A DNA stretch of 9,673 nucleotides, taken from Candidatus Izemoplasmatales bacterium (GTDB lineage Bacteria; Bacillota_I; Bacilli_A; Izemoplasmatales; Hujiaoplasmataceae). Of this stretch, positions 1 through 5,470 are shown in pieces (positions within the stretch are counted from its first letter, which is position 1; each line of letters opens with the position of its first letter). The notes below the pieces were generated by a model, which was given only the letters and a program-made list of their open reading frames with translations, was not told where the DNA came from and searched no databases. The stretch spans positions 1-9,673 of the forward strand of contig JAQUZK010000034.1 of NCBI GenBank assembly GCA_028691335.1. Direction: 5' to 3'. The position numbers were made by a program, and so were the translations under genes.

Positions 1-236
1 TCTCAGGTATAATAATGGTTTTCTTTAATATGGTTCCAATGATGATAGGACCTTTTTTAGGTTCTACAGTCATATCAAAGAGTGCTTCAACCTATATAGA
101 TGAATTCGGTGTATTGCAATCAGTTCCAATCCCTGGGATATATTTAGCTGGAGCTATAGTAGGTTTGTTTGCTTTCATACCTATTTACTTTGTGATGAGA
201 TATCTAAAAAAAGGAGATTTTTCAGATGCAACATGA
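1..236 (+). CDS. C-terminal end of a probable MFS permease (5' end outside window)
   Basis: The reading frame is open from the left edge (first full codon at base 3) and ends at TGA 234-236, so only the last 77 residues or so are visible. They contain a hydrophobic segment with a Pro-Met-Met-Ile-Gly-Pro-Phe-Leu-Gly stretch, a short polar loop, and a final helix rich in Ile/Ala/Gly (about residues 45-65). A basic cytoplasmic tail with Arg-Tyr-Leu-Lys-Lys follows. This is the usual ending of a 12-helix major facilitator superfamily transporter, where the last two helices are followed by a short charged tail. The gene overlaps the next one by 11 bases, so the two are translationally coupled. With DUF2804 and a GH2 hydrolase downstream, a sugar or glycoside importer is the natural guess, but the substrate cannot be read from this fragment. 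It is the only gene here with a visible end that stops at TGA, and an in-frame TAA follows three codons later. Another polytopic transporter family is possible. Confidence 0.6.
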   Translation, partial: SGIIMVFFNMVPMMIGPFLGSTVISKSASTYIDEFGVLQSVPIPGIYLAGAIVGLFAFIPIYFVMRYLKKGDFSDAT

Positions 237-1233
237 GATAATTAATAATCATAATCTTTTAGATGACTCAGGAAAATTAATAGAAGCTGGTTACTCTAGA
301 GAAACTAAGTTAAGATTCAATAAAGAAAATATAAAGGTTTCAAAATTTAAGTTAAAAACATGGGATTATTATTTGGTAGGGAATAAAGAATATGCTATTT
401 CTTTAACTCTTGCGCATAATGGTTACATGGCAGTTTGTGGTATTCAAATTTTTGATTTTCTTAATAAGAAGAAGTATGATTATTCAAAGTTTATATTTAG
501 AGATAAAGACAAGATAATTATGCCAAATAAAAGTTTTGAAGATAGAGTTAGTTATCAAGATGAACAGATAGATTTAAGTTTTAATTATTTTAATGATAAA
601 GTTGAAATTATTGGTAAAACAAAAGCTTTTCAGACTTTAGATAACTTGAAGATTAATATTACTTTATCTAAAAAAAATAGAGACCATATGTCTATAGCAA
701 TCCCTTTTAAGAAAAAACATGCCTTCTATTTTAACGAGAAATTCAATCATTTATTAGCTGAAGGTTATTTCGTGATGAAAGATAAAAAAGTAAGTTTAGA
801 TAATAATTACGGTGTACTAGATTGGGGTAGAGGTGTATGGCCTTACGATAATACTTGGTACTGGAGTTCAGCTTCAGGGATGACTAAAGATAATATTCTA
901 TTAGGTTTTAACCTAGGTTATGGCTTTGGCGATACATCTAAAGCAACAGAGAATATTGTATATTATGATGGTTTTGGTTATAAATTTGAAGATATAGTAT
1001 TTTATATTCCCGAGGATTTTGAATCACAATGGAAAATATCAGATAACTCTAAAAACATCAACTTAGTGTTTAACCCTATTTATGATAATAAGACAAAAAT
1101 TAATTATATTCTTCTAGGTCAAGATGCTCATCAAGTATTTGGAGTGTTTAATGGAGAAATTGTTATTGAAGGCAGGATAATTACGGTTAATAATCTTTTC
1201 GGTTTTGCAGAAAAAGTTAGAAATAGGTGGTAG
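226..1233 (+). CDS. DUF2804 family protein
   Basis: This 335-residue protein matches the DUF2804 family from memory of its motifs. These are Asp-Trp-Gly-Arg-Gly-Val-Trp-Pro-Tyr at 199-207, Trp-Tyr-Trp-Ser-Ser at 211-215, Gly-Tyr-Gly-Phe-Gly-Asp at 231-236 followed by Ala-Thr-Glu-Asn and Tyr-Asp-Gly, His-Gln-Val-Phe-Gly at 302-306, and a closing Phe-Gly-Phe-Ala-Glu-Lys-Val at 325-331. The length is normal for the family and all motifs are present, so it looks intact. There is no signal peptide or membrane helix, and the alternating hydrophobic pattern suggests a mostly beta, cytoplasmic protein. The biochemical function of the family is unknown. The ATG at 226 has GGAG at 213-216 and lies inside the end of the permease gene. 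The GH2 gene starts three bases after its stop. This tight coupling implies a shared task, perhaps in handling the same glycoside or a lipid-linked sugar; that is inference only. Confidence 0.85.
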   Translation: MQHEIINNHNLLDDSGKLIEAGYSRETKLRFNKENIKVSKFKLKTWDYYLVGNKEYAISLTLAHNGYMAVCGIQIFDFLNKKKYDYSKFIFRDKDKIIMPNKSFEDRVSYQDEQIDLSFNYFNDKVEIIGKTKAFQTLDNLKINITLSKKNRDHMSIAIPFKKKHAFYFNEKFNHLLAEGYFVMKDKKVSLDNNYGVLDWGRGVWPYDNTWYWSSASGMTKDNILLGFNLGYGFGDTSKATENIVYYDGFGYKFEDIVFYIPEDFESQWKISDNSKNINLVFNPIYDNKTKINYILLGQDAHQVFGVFNGEIVIEGRIITVNNLFGFAEKVRNRW

Positions 1234-1236
1234 ATT

Positions 1237-3006
1237 ATGAATCAATTAATTACTAGATATGGTAAAAATATCGATTCCAACAAGGTTCTTCAGGAATATC
1301 CTAGACCGCAACTAAAAAGAGATTCATATATAAATTTAAATGGGTATTGGGATTTTTCTATTAGTGATAAAGAAATCTGTGATAAATATGATGAAAGAAT
1401 TTTAGTTCCTTTTTCTCCTGAATCAATTCTATCAGGCGTTAATAAAACACTACTACCAGGGATGTATGCGCACTATAGAAAAGAAATCATTCTTAATAGT
1501 GATTTCATAAAAGATTTAGTAATTTTACATTTTGGTGCAGTTGATCAAATAACAGATTTGTATATTAATAATAATTTTGTTTTAAAACACGTAGGTGGAT
1601 ACGTTCCTTTTTCGGTTGATATTACTGATTATATCGATGATAGCTTGAAGTTAGAAATTAGACTTACGGTATCTGATACGACTGATACATCATATCATTT
1701 GTATGGTAAACAAAGATTAGTTCACGAAGGGATATTTTACACACCGCAATCTGGTATTTGGCAAACAGTTTGGATGGAATCGGTAAAAAAGGATTATTTT
1801 AAAGATATTAGTATTTATCCTCTTTTTGATGAATCAATGATTTATATAAAGTTGGAAACAGATTTTTTAGGTGAATATGAAATAAGAGTCTTTGATAACG
1901 ATAATAACCTAGTTAAAAAACATAGTACAAATGATCTTATTAATTTAATTAAATTAGATGGATTTACCCCTTGGACTCCAGAAAATCCTTATCTATATTA
2001 TTTAGAGATTGAAAGCGAAAGTGATTTTATTAAAACTTATGTTGGTATGAGAATCTTTGAAAGAAAACTAGATGATTCAGGAATTATGAGATTCTATTTA
2101 AATCATAAACCATATTTTCAGTCTGGTGTTCTAGACCAAGGTTATTTTAGTGATGGATTATTAACTGCCCCAAGTGATCAAGCAATGATTGATGATATTT
2201 TGATTATGAAAAAATTAGGATTTAACATGTTGAGAAAACATATTAAAATAGAACCTTTAAGATGGTATTACCATTGTGACCGAATAGGAATGTTAGTATG
2301 GCAAGATATGCTTAGTGGATGTGAACATAAAAATGTAGTATTTCATCACGTACTATCAATCTTTCATATTCATTTAAATGATCGTTTTAAAAGATTGTTT
2401 GGACGGAATAGTGCCGAAGGAAAGAAACTATATGAAAAAGACTTAGAGATAATGCTTAACTATTTAAAGAATGTTACTTCTTTATGTGTGTGGGTTCCCT
2501 TTAATGAAGCATGGGGTCAATTCGATACTTTGAGAATACTAGAAAAAGTGAGAACTTATGATAAACATAGATTAATTGATCACGCTAGTGGATGGTCAGA
2601 TCATGGTGGTGGAGATTTTTATAGCAGACACATCTATTATCAAGGAATAAAATTTAAGAAAAGACTTGCGAAGAAAAGAATTGCGGCACTAACTGAGTTT
2701 GGGGGTTTTTCTTACCCTGTAGAAGGTCATAGATATAATGATGAAATAATATTTGGATATAAAACATTTGATGATTTATCTAAATTTCAAAAAGCAATAG
2801 AAGTATTATATAAAGATAAAATATTTTCTAATCTTAACAAGGGGTTATCGGTTCTTGTTTATACTCAACTTAGTGATGTAGAAGATGAAGTAAACGGGTT
2901 TTTAACATACGATCGGGAAGTTTTGAAAGTAGATGAATCTATGGTAAAAGCTTTAAACGACTTTATCTATGATAGTTTTAAGAAAATAGTAACTCAAAAG
3001 AAGTAG
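1237..3006 (+). CDS. Glycoside hydrolase family 2 (beta-galactosidase/beta-glucuronidase superfamily)
   Basis: This 589-residue protein has the GH2 domain order. The N-terminal jelly-roll sugar-binding domain covers about 20-180, with the Pro-Arg-Pro-Gln start, Leu-Asn-Gly-Tyr-Trp-Asp-Phe at 34-40 and Gln-Ser-Gly-Ile-Trp-Gln-Thr-Val-Trp at 171-179. An immunoglobulin-like domain covers about 185-275, and a TIM barrel runs from about 280 to the end. The predicted acid/base is Glu424 in Phe-Asn-Glu-Ala-Trp-Gly-Gln, and the predicted nucleophile is Glu487 in Thr-Glu-Phe-Gly-Gly. Both catalytic residues are present, so it should be an active retaining glycosidase. There is no signal peptide, so it works in the cytoplasm on imported substrate, which fits the permease upstream. 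It is much shorter than LacZ and lacks the C-terminal domain 5, and specificity (galactoside, glucuronide, mannoside or other) cannot be decided. The ATG at 1237 is preceded by AGGTGG at 1225-1230. The next gene follows after 27 bases without an obvious terminator. Confidence 0.92.
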   Translation: MNQLITRYGKNIDSNKVLQEYPRPQLKRDSYINLNGYWDFSISDKEICDKYDERILVPFSPESILSGVNKTLLPGMYAHYRKEIILNSDFIKDLVILHFGAVDQITDLYINNNFVLKHVGGYVPFSVDITDYIDDSLKLEIRLTVSDTTDTSYHLYGKQRLVHEGIFYTPQSGIWQTVWMESVKKDYFKDISIYPLFDESMIYIKLETDFLGEYEIRVFDNDNNLVKKHSTNDLINLIKLDGFTPWTPENPYLYYLEIESESDFIKTYVGMRIFERKLDDSGIMRFYLNHKPYFQSGVLDQGYFSDGLLTAPSDQAMIDDILIMKKLGFNMLRKHIKIEPLRWYYHCDRIGMLVWQDMLSGCEHKNVVFHHVLSIFHIHLNDRFKRLFGRNSAEGKKLYEKDLEIMLNYLKNVTSLCVWVPFNEAWGQFDTLRILEKVRTYDKHRLIDHASGWSDHGGGDFYSRHIYYQGIKFKKRLAKKRIAALTEFGGFSYPVEGHRYNDEIIFGYKTFDDLSKFQKAIEVLYKDKIFSNLNKGLSVLVYTQLSDVEDEVNGFLTYDREVLKVDESMVKALNDFIYDSFKKIVTQKK

Positions 3007-3033
3007 TATTATATTAAATCAAGGATGGTTTTT

Positions 3034-3555
3034 ATGAAAAAATTTAAGATTTTGGCTTGGGTAATATTTGTATTTTTCTTTAGTTTATGTATACTAGATT
3101 TGATTCTTGAAAGCAAGGGCATTCAAATGAATTTTCAGTTTTGGAGTTCTTTTGAGTCAATATTTATTTTAGTTGTTTTAGTGTTTATTTCTGGATATTT
3201 ACTTTATATGATATACATAAGAAGTAAGTTCTTAAAGATCATAGGCAGTATTTTTTCTTTGTTTTTTATTGGTTTTTTCTTTCTCTTATCATCTTTTGAT
3301 TCAGGTAAAATCAACAAAATCGAAAATGAAGAATATACAGTTTATATTGATGAATATAGATTTTTGTTTGGTGGAGAAGATACTCTTTATTTGAAAAAGA
3401 ATGCTTTTTACTCAGTGAAAATCGGTAGTTTTAATCACGGTGAAGATAATAGTGTTACTTATAAGATATTAGAAGATAAGATTGAAGTATTAGACCGATG
3501 GTATCATTATCCAGAGGAGGATATTGTTAATACGTATTATATTCAACTTGACTAA
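3034..3555 (+). CDS. Small membrane protein of unknown function (three helices plus soluble C-terminal domain)
   Basis: I do not recognise a family. Translated from ATG 3034 the protein has 173 residues: Met-Lys-Lys-Phe-Lys, a helix at about 6-23, two more at about 42-61 and 66-86, then a polar domain of about 85 residues (88-173). That domain is rich in Tyr, Glu and Asp and looks like beta strands (Tyr-Thr-Val-Tyr-Ile, Thr-Leu-Tyr-Leu, Tyr-Ser-Val-Lys-Ile). With three helices the N-terminus and the C-terminal domain lie on opposite sides; the positive N-terminus suggests N-in, so the domain would be outside. ATG 3034 is preferred over ATG 3025 because AAGG at 3021-3024 is nine bases from 3034, whereas it abuts 3025 directly. 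It follows the GH2 gene closely and may be co-transcribed, but a link to sugar metabolism is only positional. The final helix plus polar domain could be an envelope-stress or sensing module; this is a guess. Confidence 0.7.
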   Translation: MKKFKILAWVIFVFFFSLCILDLILESKGIQMNFQFWSSFESIFILVVLVFISGYLLYMIYIRSKFLKIIGSIFSLFFIGFFFLLSSFDSGKINKIENEEYTVYIDEYRFLFGGEDTLYLKKNAFYSVKIGSFNHGEDNSVTYKILEDKIEVLDRWYHYPEEDIVNTYYIQLD

Positions 3556-3595
3556 AAAACAAAATACATAATTTTTTACTCTAATTTTTACGAGC

Positions 3596-3627
3596 TTGAT
3601 ATCATGAATTAGTCTATGTGGTATAAT
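3596..3627 (+). promoter_or_regulatory. Extended -10 promoter for the diguanylate cyclase gene
   Basis: TATAAT at 3622-3627 is preceded by TG one base upstream (TGGTATAAT, 3619-3627), giving a perfect extended -10. The best -35-like match, TTGATA at 3596-3601, is 20 bases away, which is too far for a normal spacer, so the extended element probably carries the promoter. The -35 area also holds an 8-base palindrome TGATATCA at 3597-3604 that could bind a regulator, though it may be chance in such AT-rich DNA. Transcription would start near 3634, leaving a leader of about 60 bases before the start codon. Confidence 0.6.
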
Positions 3628-3679
3628 ATAAACTAGTTAAAACTAATTTTTAAAAAAAGACATAATTTACTCTTTTAAA

Positions 3680-3687
3680 AAGGAGGT
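3680..3687 (+). promoter_or_regulatory. Strong ribosome binding site (AAGGAGGT) for the GTG start at 3697
   Basis: AAGGAGGT is a near-perfect match to the 16S rRNA anti-Shine-Dalgarno sequence and sits nine bases before GTG 3697, with the extended -10 promoter about 55 bases upstream. It is the strongest ribosome binding site in this region. It shows that translation begins at 3697 and not at ATG 3831, where AGGAG (3824-3828) is only two bases from the start codon, too close to work well. Confidence 0.75.
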
Positions 3688-3696
3688 AATTTTCTA

Positions 3697-3798
3697 GTGG
3701 AGTTAATTTACCGCAATCAGAGCAATATTTTAATATTTATTGTTTTAATTTTTGTCTTGACAATAGCTTGTAAAAAACTAGAAAAAACGATCCATTAA
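3697..3798 (+). CDS. N-terminal segment of the 7TM diguanylate cyclase, cut off by a frame break (33 codons)
   Basis: From GTG 3697 the frame encodes 33 residues: a short polar start (Met-Glu-Leu-Ile-Tyr-Arg-Asn-Gln), one hydrophobic helix at about 10-25, then Cys-Lys-Lys-Leu-Glu-Lys-Thr-Ile-His and TAA at 3796-3798. If one base were added in the A6 run at 3782-3787, translation would continue Glu-Lys-Asn-Asp-Pro-Leu-Asn-Arg-Ser-Phe-Leu-Leu-Ser-Val-Thr-Gly-Val. It would then run directly into the ORF that starts at Met 3831. The joined protein would have 377 residues and seven helices. The good ribosome binding site and promoter belong to this fragment. It is therefore best read as the real 5' end of the gene, not as an independent small protein. 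A 33-residue leader peptide is the less likely alternative. Confidence 0.65.
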   Translation: MELIYRNQSNILIFIVLIFVLTIACKKLEKTIH

Positions 3799-3810
3799 AT
3801 CGTTCTTTTC
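3772..3810 (+). other. Frame-break site: two A6C runs and a hairpin with the zero-frame stop in its loop
   Basis: The zero frame (from 3697) and the -1 frame of the GGDEF ORF are both open only over 3774-3798. This window contains AAAAAAC at 3772-3778 and again at 3782-3788. A hairpin follows: AACGAT 3786-3791 pairs with ATCGTT 3799-3804 around a 7-base loop (3792-3798) that ends in the zero-frame TAA stop. With C3805 bulged, G3781-A3785 can pair with T3806-C3810, giving 11 base pairs and burying the second A-run in the stem. T-rich sequence (3806-3818) lies after the stem, so a weak intrinsic terminator or attenuator is another reading. The structure is seen directly; any function is inference. 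Confidence 0.5.
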
Positions 3811-3830
3811 TTCTTTCTGTAACAGGAGTA

Positions 3831-4829
3831 ATGATTGGATTGTTCGCAGAAAGCGCAAGTGTGTTTTTAAACGGAAATGCAGATATGTTTTCTATAATAA
3901 TGAATAATTTGTTTTCTTTTATAATATTCGCAATAGCGCCAATGATTGCTTTTTACTTCTTTATTTTTATATTCCATTTAGTGTTCCCAGACATCAAAAT
4001 TAGAAGTAAACTTCTAATTATTTTTATCTTTCCAGTAGCGATTAATGTTATTTTAGCTTTATTGTCACCTTTCTTTGGTTTTTTCTTTAGTGTGTCTGAA
4101 TTAGGGGTTTATTCCCGTGGGTCGTTATTTTTATTATCTGCTTTCATTACTTATCTGTTCTTGATATTTGGAGTTTTTTTAGTTATATTCAATGTGAAGA
4201 AAGTGATGAAACCCGACTTGGCTCTAATTTTATTTATTGGTGTTATACCAATAATTGGTGGGATTATTCAAAGTCTATTTTATGGAATTCTTACAATGTG
4301 GAGTTCAGCTGGAATAGCTTTATTGATGGGTTATTTATTCTTACAAGATCGGATGATAAGACTTGATTTATTAACAGGTGTTTGGAATCGAGAATCATTT
4401 TACTATACTTATTCTAGAAAAATTAAAATGAGTCCTGATAAGAGATTTGGAGCTATATATTTTGATATTGATAATTTGAAAATGATAAATGATAAATATG
4501 GTCATTTAGAAGGCGACAAAGCAATTAAGCTTGTAATAGAAGTGATTAGAAAAGTAATTCCTTTTGGAAGTGTGATATGTAGGTTGGGAGGAGATGAGTT
4601 TATTATTATTTGTAACTCTCAAACCCAAGATGAAATTAATGTAATATTAGAAAGTATTAAAGAACAATTTTTAATAAATAAGCTAGTCAAAGAAAAAGAT
4701 TATAAACTAGAATGTAGTTTTGGTGCGGATATATATACTTCTGATTGCATTAGTATTAATACTTTTATTAGTAGATTAGATAAGTTGATGTATGAAGAAA
4801 AATTCAAAAAGAAAAATTTAAGCAATTAA
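3831..4829 (+). CDS. Membrane-bound diguanylate cyclase (GGDEF domain), main ORF, frame broken at its 5' end
   Basis: This ORF gives 332 residues: hydrophobic helices up to about residue 171, then a GGDEF domain from about 178 to 325 that should make cyclic di-GMP from two GTP in the cytoplasm. Seen motifs are Asp-Leu-Leu-Thr-Gly-Val-Trp-Asn-Arg at 179-187, Phe-Asp-Ile-Asp-Asn-Leu-Lys-Met-Ile-Asn-Asp at 211-221, the intact Gly-Gly-Asp-Glu-Phe at 253-257, and Asp-Lys-Leu-Met-Tyr-Glu-Glu-Lys at 317-324. The cyclase should be active. The residues at 244-247 are Pro-Phe-Gly-Ser where an inhibitory RxxD site would lie, so product feedback by that route is not expected. The ORF cannot be complete: its first residues are the middle of a helix whose first half is encoded just upstream, and ATG 3831 has a badly spaced ribosome binding site. 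The gene really starts at GTG 3697 in another frame. Seven helices then place the N-terminus outside and the GGDEF domain inside, as in other 7TM sensor cyclases. The ligand sensed is unknown. Confidence 0.85.
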   Translation: MIGLFAESASVFLNGNADMFSIIMNNLFSFIIFAIAPMIAFYFFIFIFHLVFPDIKIRSKLLIIFIFPVAINVILALLSPFFGFFFSVSELGVYSRGSLFLLSAFITYLFLIFGVFLVIFNVKKVMKPDLALILFIGVIPIIGGIIQSLFYGILTMWSSAGIALLMGYLFLQDRMIRLDLLTGVWNRESFYYTYSRKIKMSPDKRFGAIYFDIDNLKMINDKYGHLEGDKAIKLVIEVIRKVIPFGSVICRLGGDEFIIICNSQTQDEINVILESIKEQFLINKLVKEKDYKLECSFGADIYTSDCISINTFISRLDKLMYEEKFKKKNLSN

Positions 4830-4836
4830 TTTGATT

Positions 4837-4870
4837 AACATACAATATAATCTAAATATTGTATGTTTTT
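4837..4870 (+). terminator. Rho-independent terminator after the diguanylate cyclase gene
   Basis: AACATACAATA at 4837-4847 and TATTGTATGTT at 4857-4867 form a perfect 11-bp stem with a 9-base loop, followed by a short T run (4866-4870). It begins eight bases after the cyclase stop codon and ends about 40 bases before the next start. It should stop most transcription from the cyclase promoter. The stem is AT-rich, so it may be leaky, and the acetyltransferase may depend on read-through or on a weak promoter that I cannot identify. Confidence 0.65.
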
Positions 4871-4908
4871 ATTCAAAAGAATGTAATTTAATTAAGGAGA
4901 ATTTTATA

Positions 4909-5418
4909 ATGCTTGAAGTTGTAATTGTTAAAAAGGAAGAAAAACAAATACTTATGAATTTAATTGAAAAATATGAATATGATTTTTCTAAATATACTTT
5001 AGCTGATGTTAACAACTTAGGACTTTTTGGATATGATTATTTAGATCATTATTTTGTAGAAGAAAATAGGTTCGCGTATTTTGTGAAAGTTGATGGTTTT
5101 CTTGCTGGGTTTGTAATGATTAATGATTATCCCGAAGTAAAGACAGAAAAGACAGATTATTGTATTTCAGAGTTTTTCATTTTAAGTAAGTATCGTAGAC
5201 AAGGAATTGGCAAAAAGGTTGTTTTTGAAGTATTGAATAAACATAGAGGCAGATGGATGCTTAAAAGACACCCGAAAAACGTTGATTCAGTATTATTTTG
5301 GGATAATGTAATAAGTGATTACACAAAAGGTAATTTTACTTTGATAAAAGCACACCCAAATGAATCAATCGCTTATGAAGATGGGTCATTGGCGGATGTT
5401 ATATTTTTTGATAATTAG
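4909..5418 (+). CDS. GNAT-family N-acetyltransferase
   Basis: From ATG 4909 the protein has 169 residues and shows the GNAT fold in outline. A beta strand at about 55-72 (Phe-Ala-Tyr-Phe-Val-Lys-Val-Asp-Gly-Phe-Leu-Ala-Gly-Phe-Val) is followed by strand 4 (Ile-Ser-Glu-Phe-Phe-Ile-Leu). Next comes the acetyl-CoA pyrophosphate loop Arg-Arg-Gln-Gly-Ile-Gly at 96-101 with its following helix, and a motif-B-like Phe-Trp-Asp-Asn-Val-Ile at 130-135. It should transfer acetyl from acetyl-CoA to an amine; the substrate (small molecule, peptide or antibiotic) cannot be predicted. ATG 4909 is chosen because AAGGAGA at 4894-4900 lies eight bases before it. An in-frame extension back to TTG 4831 would encode the terminator hairpin and has no ribosome binding site. 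It sits between a terminator hairpin upstream and a bidirectional one downstream, so it is probably monocistronic, with no clear functional tie to the cyclase. Confidence 0.85.
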   Translation: MLEVVIVKKEEKQILMNLIEKYEYDFSKYTLADVNNLGLFGYDYLDHYFVEENRFAYFVKVDGFLAGFVMINDYPEVKTEKTDYCISEFFILSKYRRQGIGKKVVFEVLNKHRGRWMLKRHPKNVDSVLFWDNVISDYTKGNFTLIKAHPNESIAYEDGSLADVIFFDN

Positions 5419-5442
5419 ATAAAATTTATTTAAGGTATATAA

Positions 5443-5470
5443 AAAGAATGGAAGTTATTTTCCATTCTTT
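5443..5470. terminator. Bidirectional terminator between the convergent acetyltransferase and U32 genes
   Basis: AAAGAATGGAA at 5443-5453 and TTCCATTCTTT at 5460-5470 make a perfect 11-bp stem with the 6-base loop GTTATT. T-rich sequence follows on the plus strand (through 5477), and an A-run on the plus strand at 5441-5445 supplies the T-run for the minus strand. The hairpin lies 24 bases after the acetyltransferase stop and overlaps the stop codon of the U32 gene (5469-5471), so it serves both genes. Confidence 0.85.

Noticed and set aside
3556..3595. Possible terminator after the small membrane protein (A-run and T-run around 3556-3578)
   Set aside because: The only pairing is A with T in a low-complexity stretch, with no GC pairs and no clear loop, so it is not distinguishable from background composition.
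3649..3683. AU-only stem in the cyclase leader (TTTTTAAAA...TTTTAAAAA) that would touch the ribosome binding site
   Set aside because: It needs a three-base bulge and has almost no GC pairs, so stability is doubtful; repeats of A and T runs are expected at this composition.
3831..3833. ATG 3831 as the true start of the diguanylate cyclase
   Set aside because: AGGAG is only two bases away, the ATG falls in the middle of a predicted helix, and a strong start with the missing helix lies upstream in the other frame.
4831..4908. Longer N-terminus for the acetyltransferase from TTG 4831
   Set aside because: It would translate the terminator hairpin, lacks a ribosome binding site, and ATG 4909 has AAGGAGA at good spacing.
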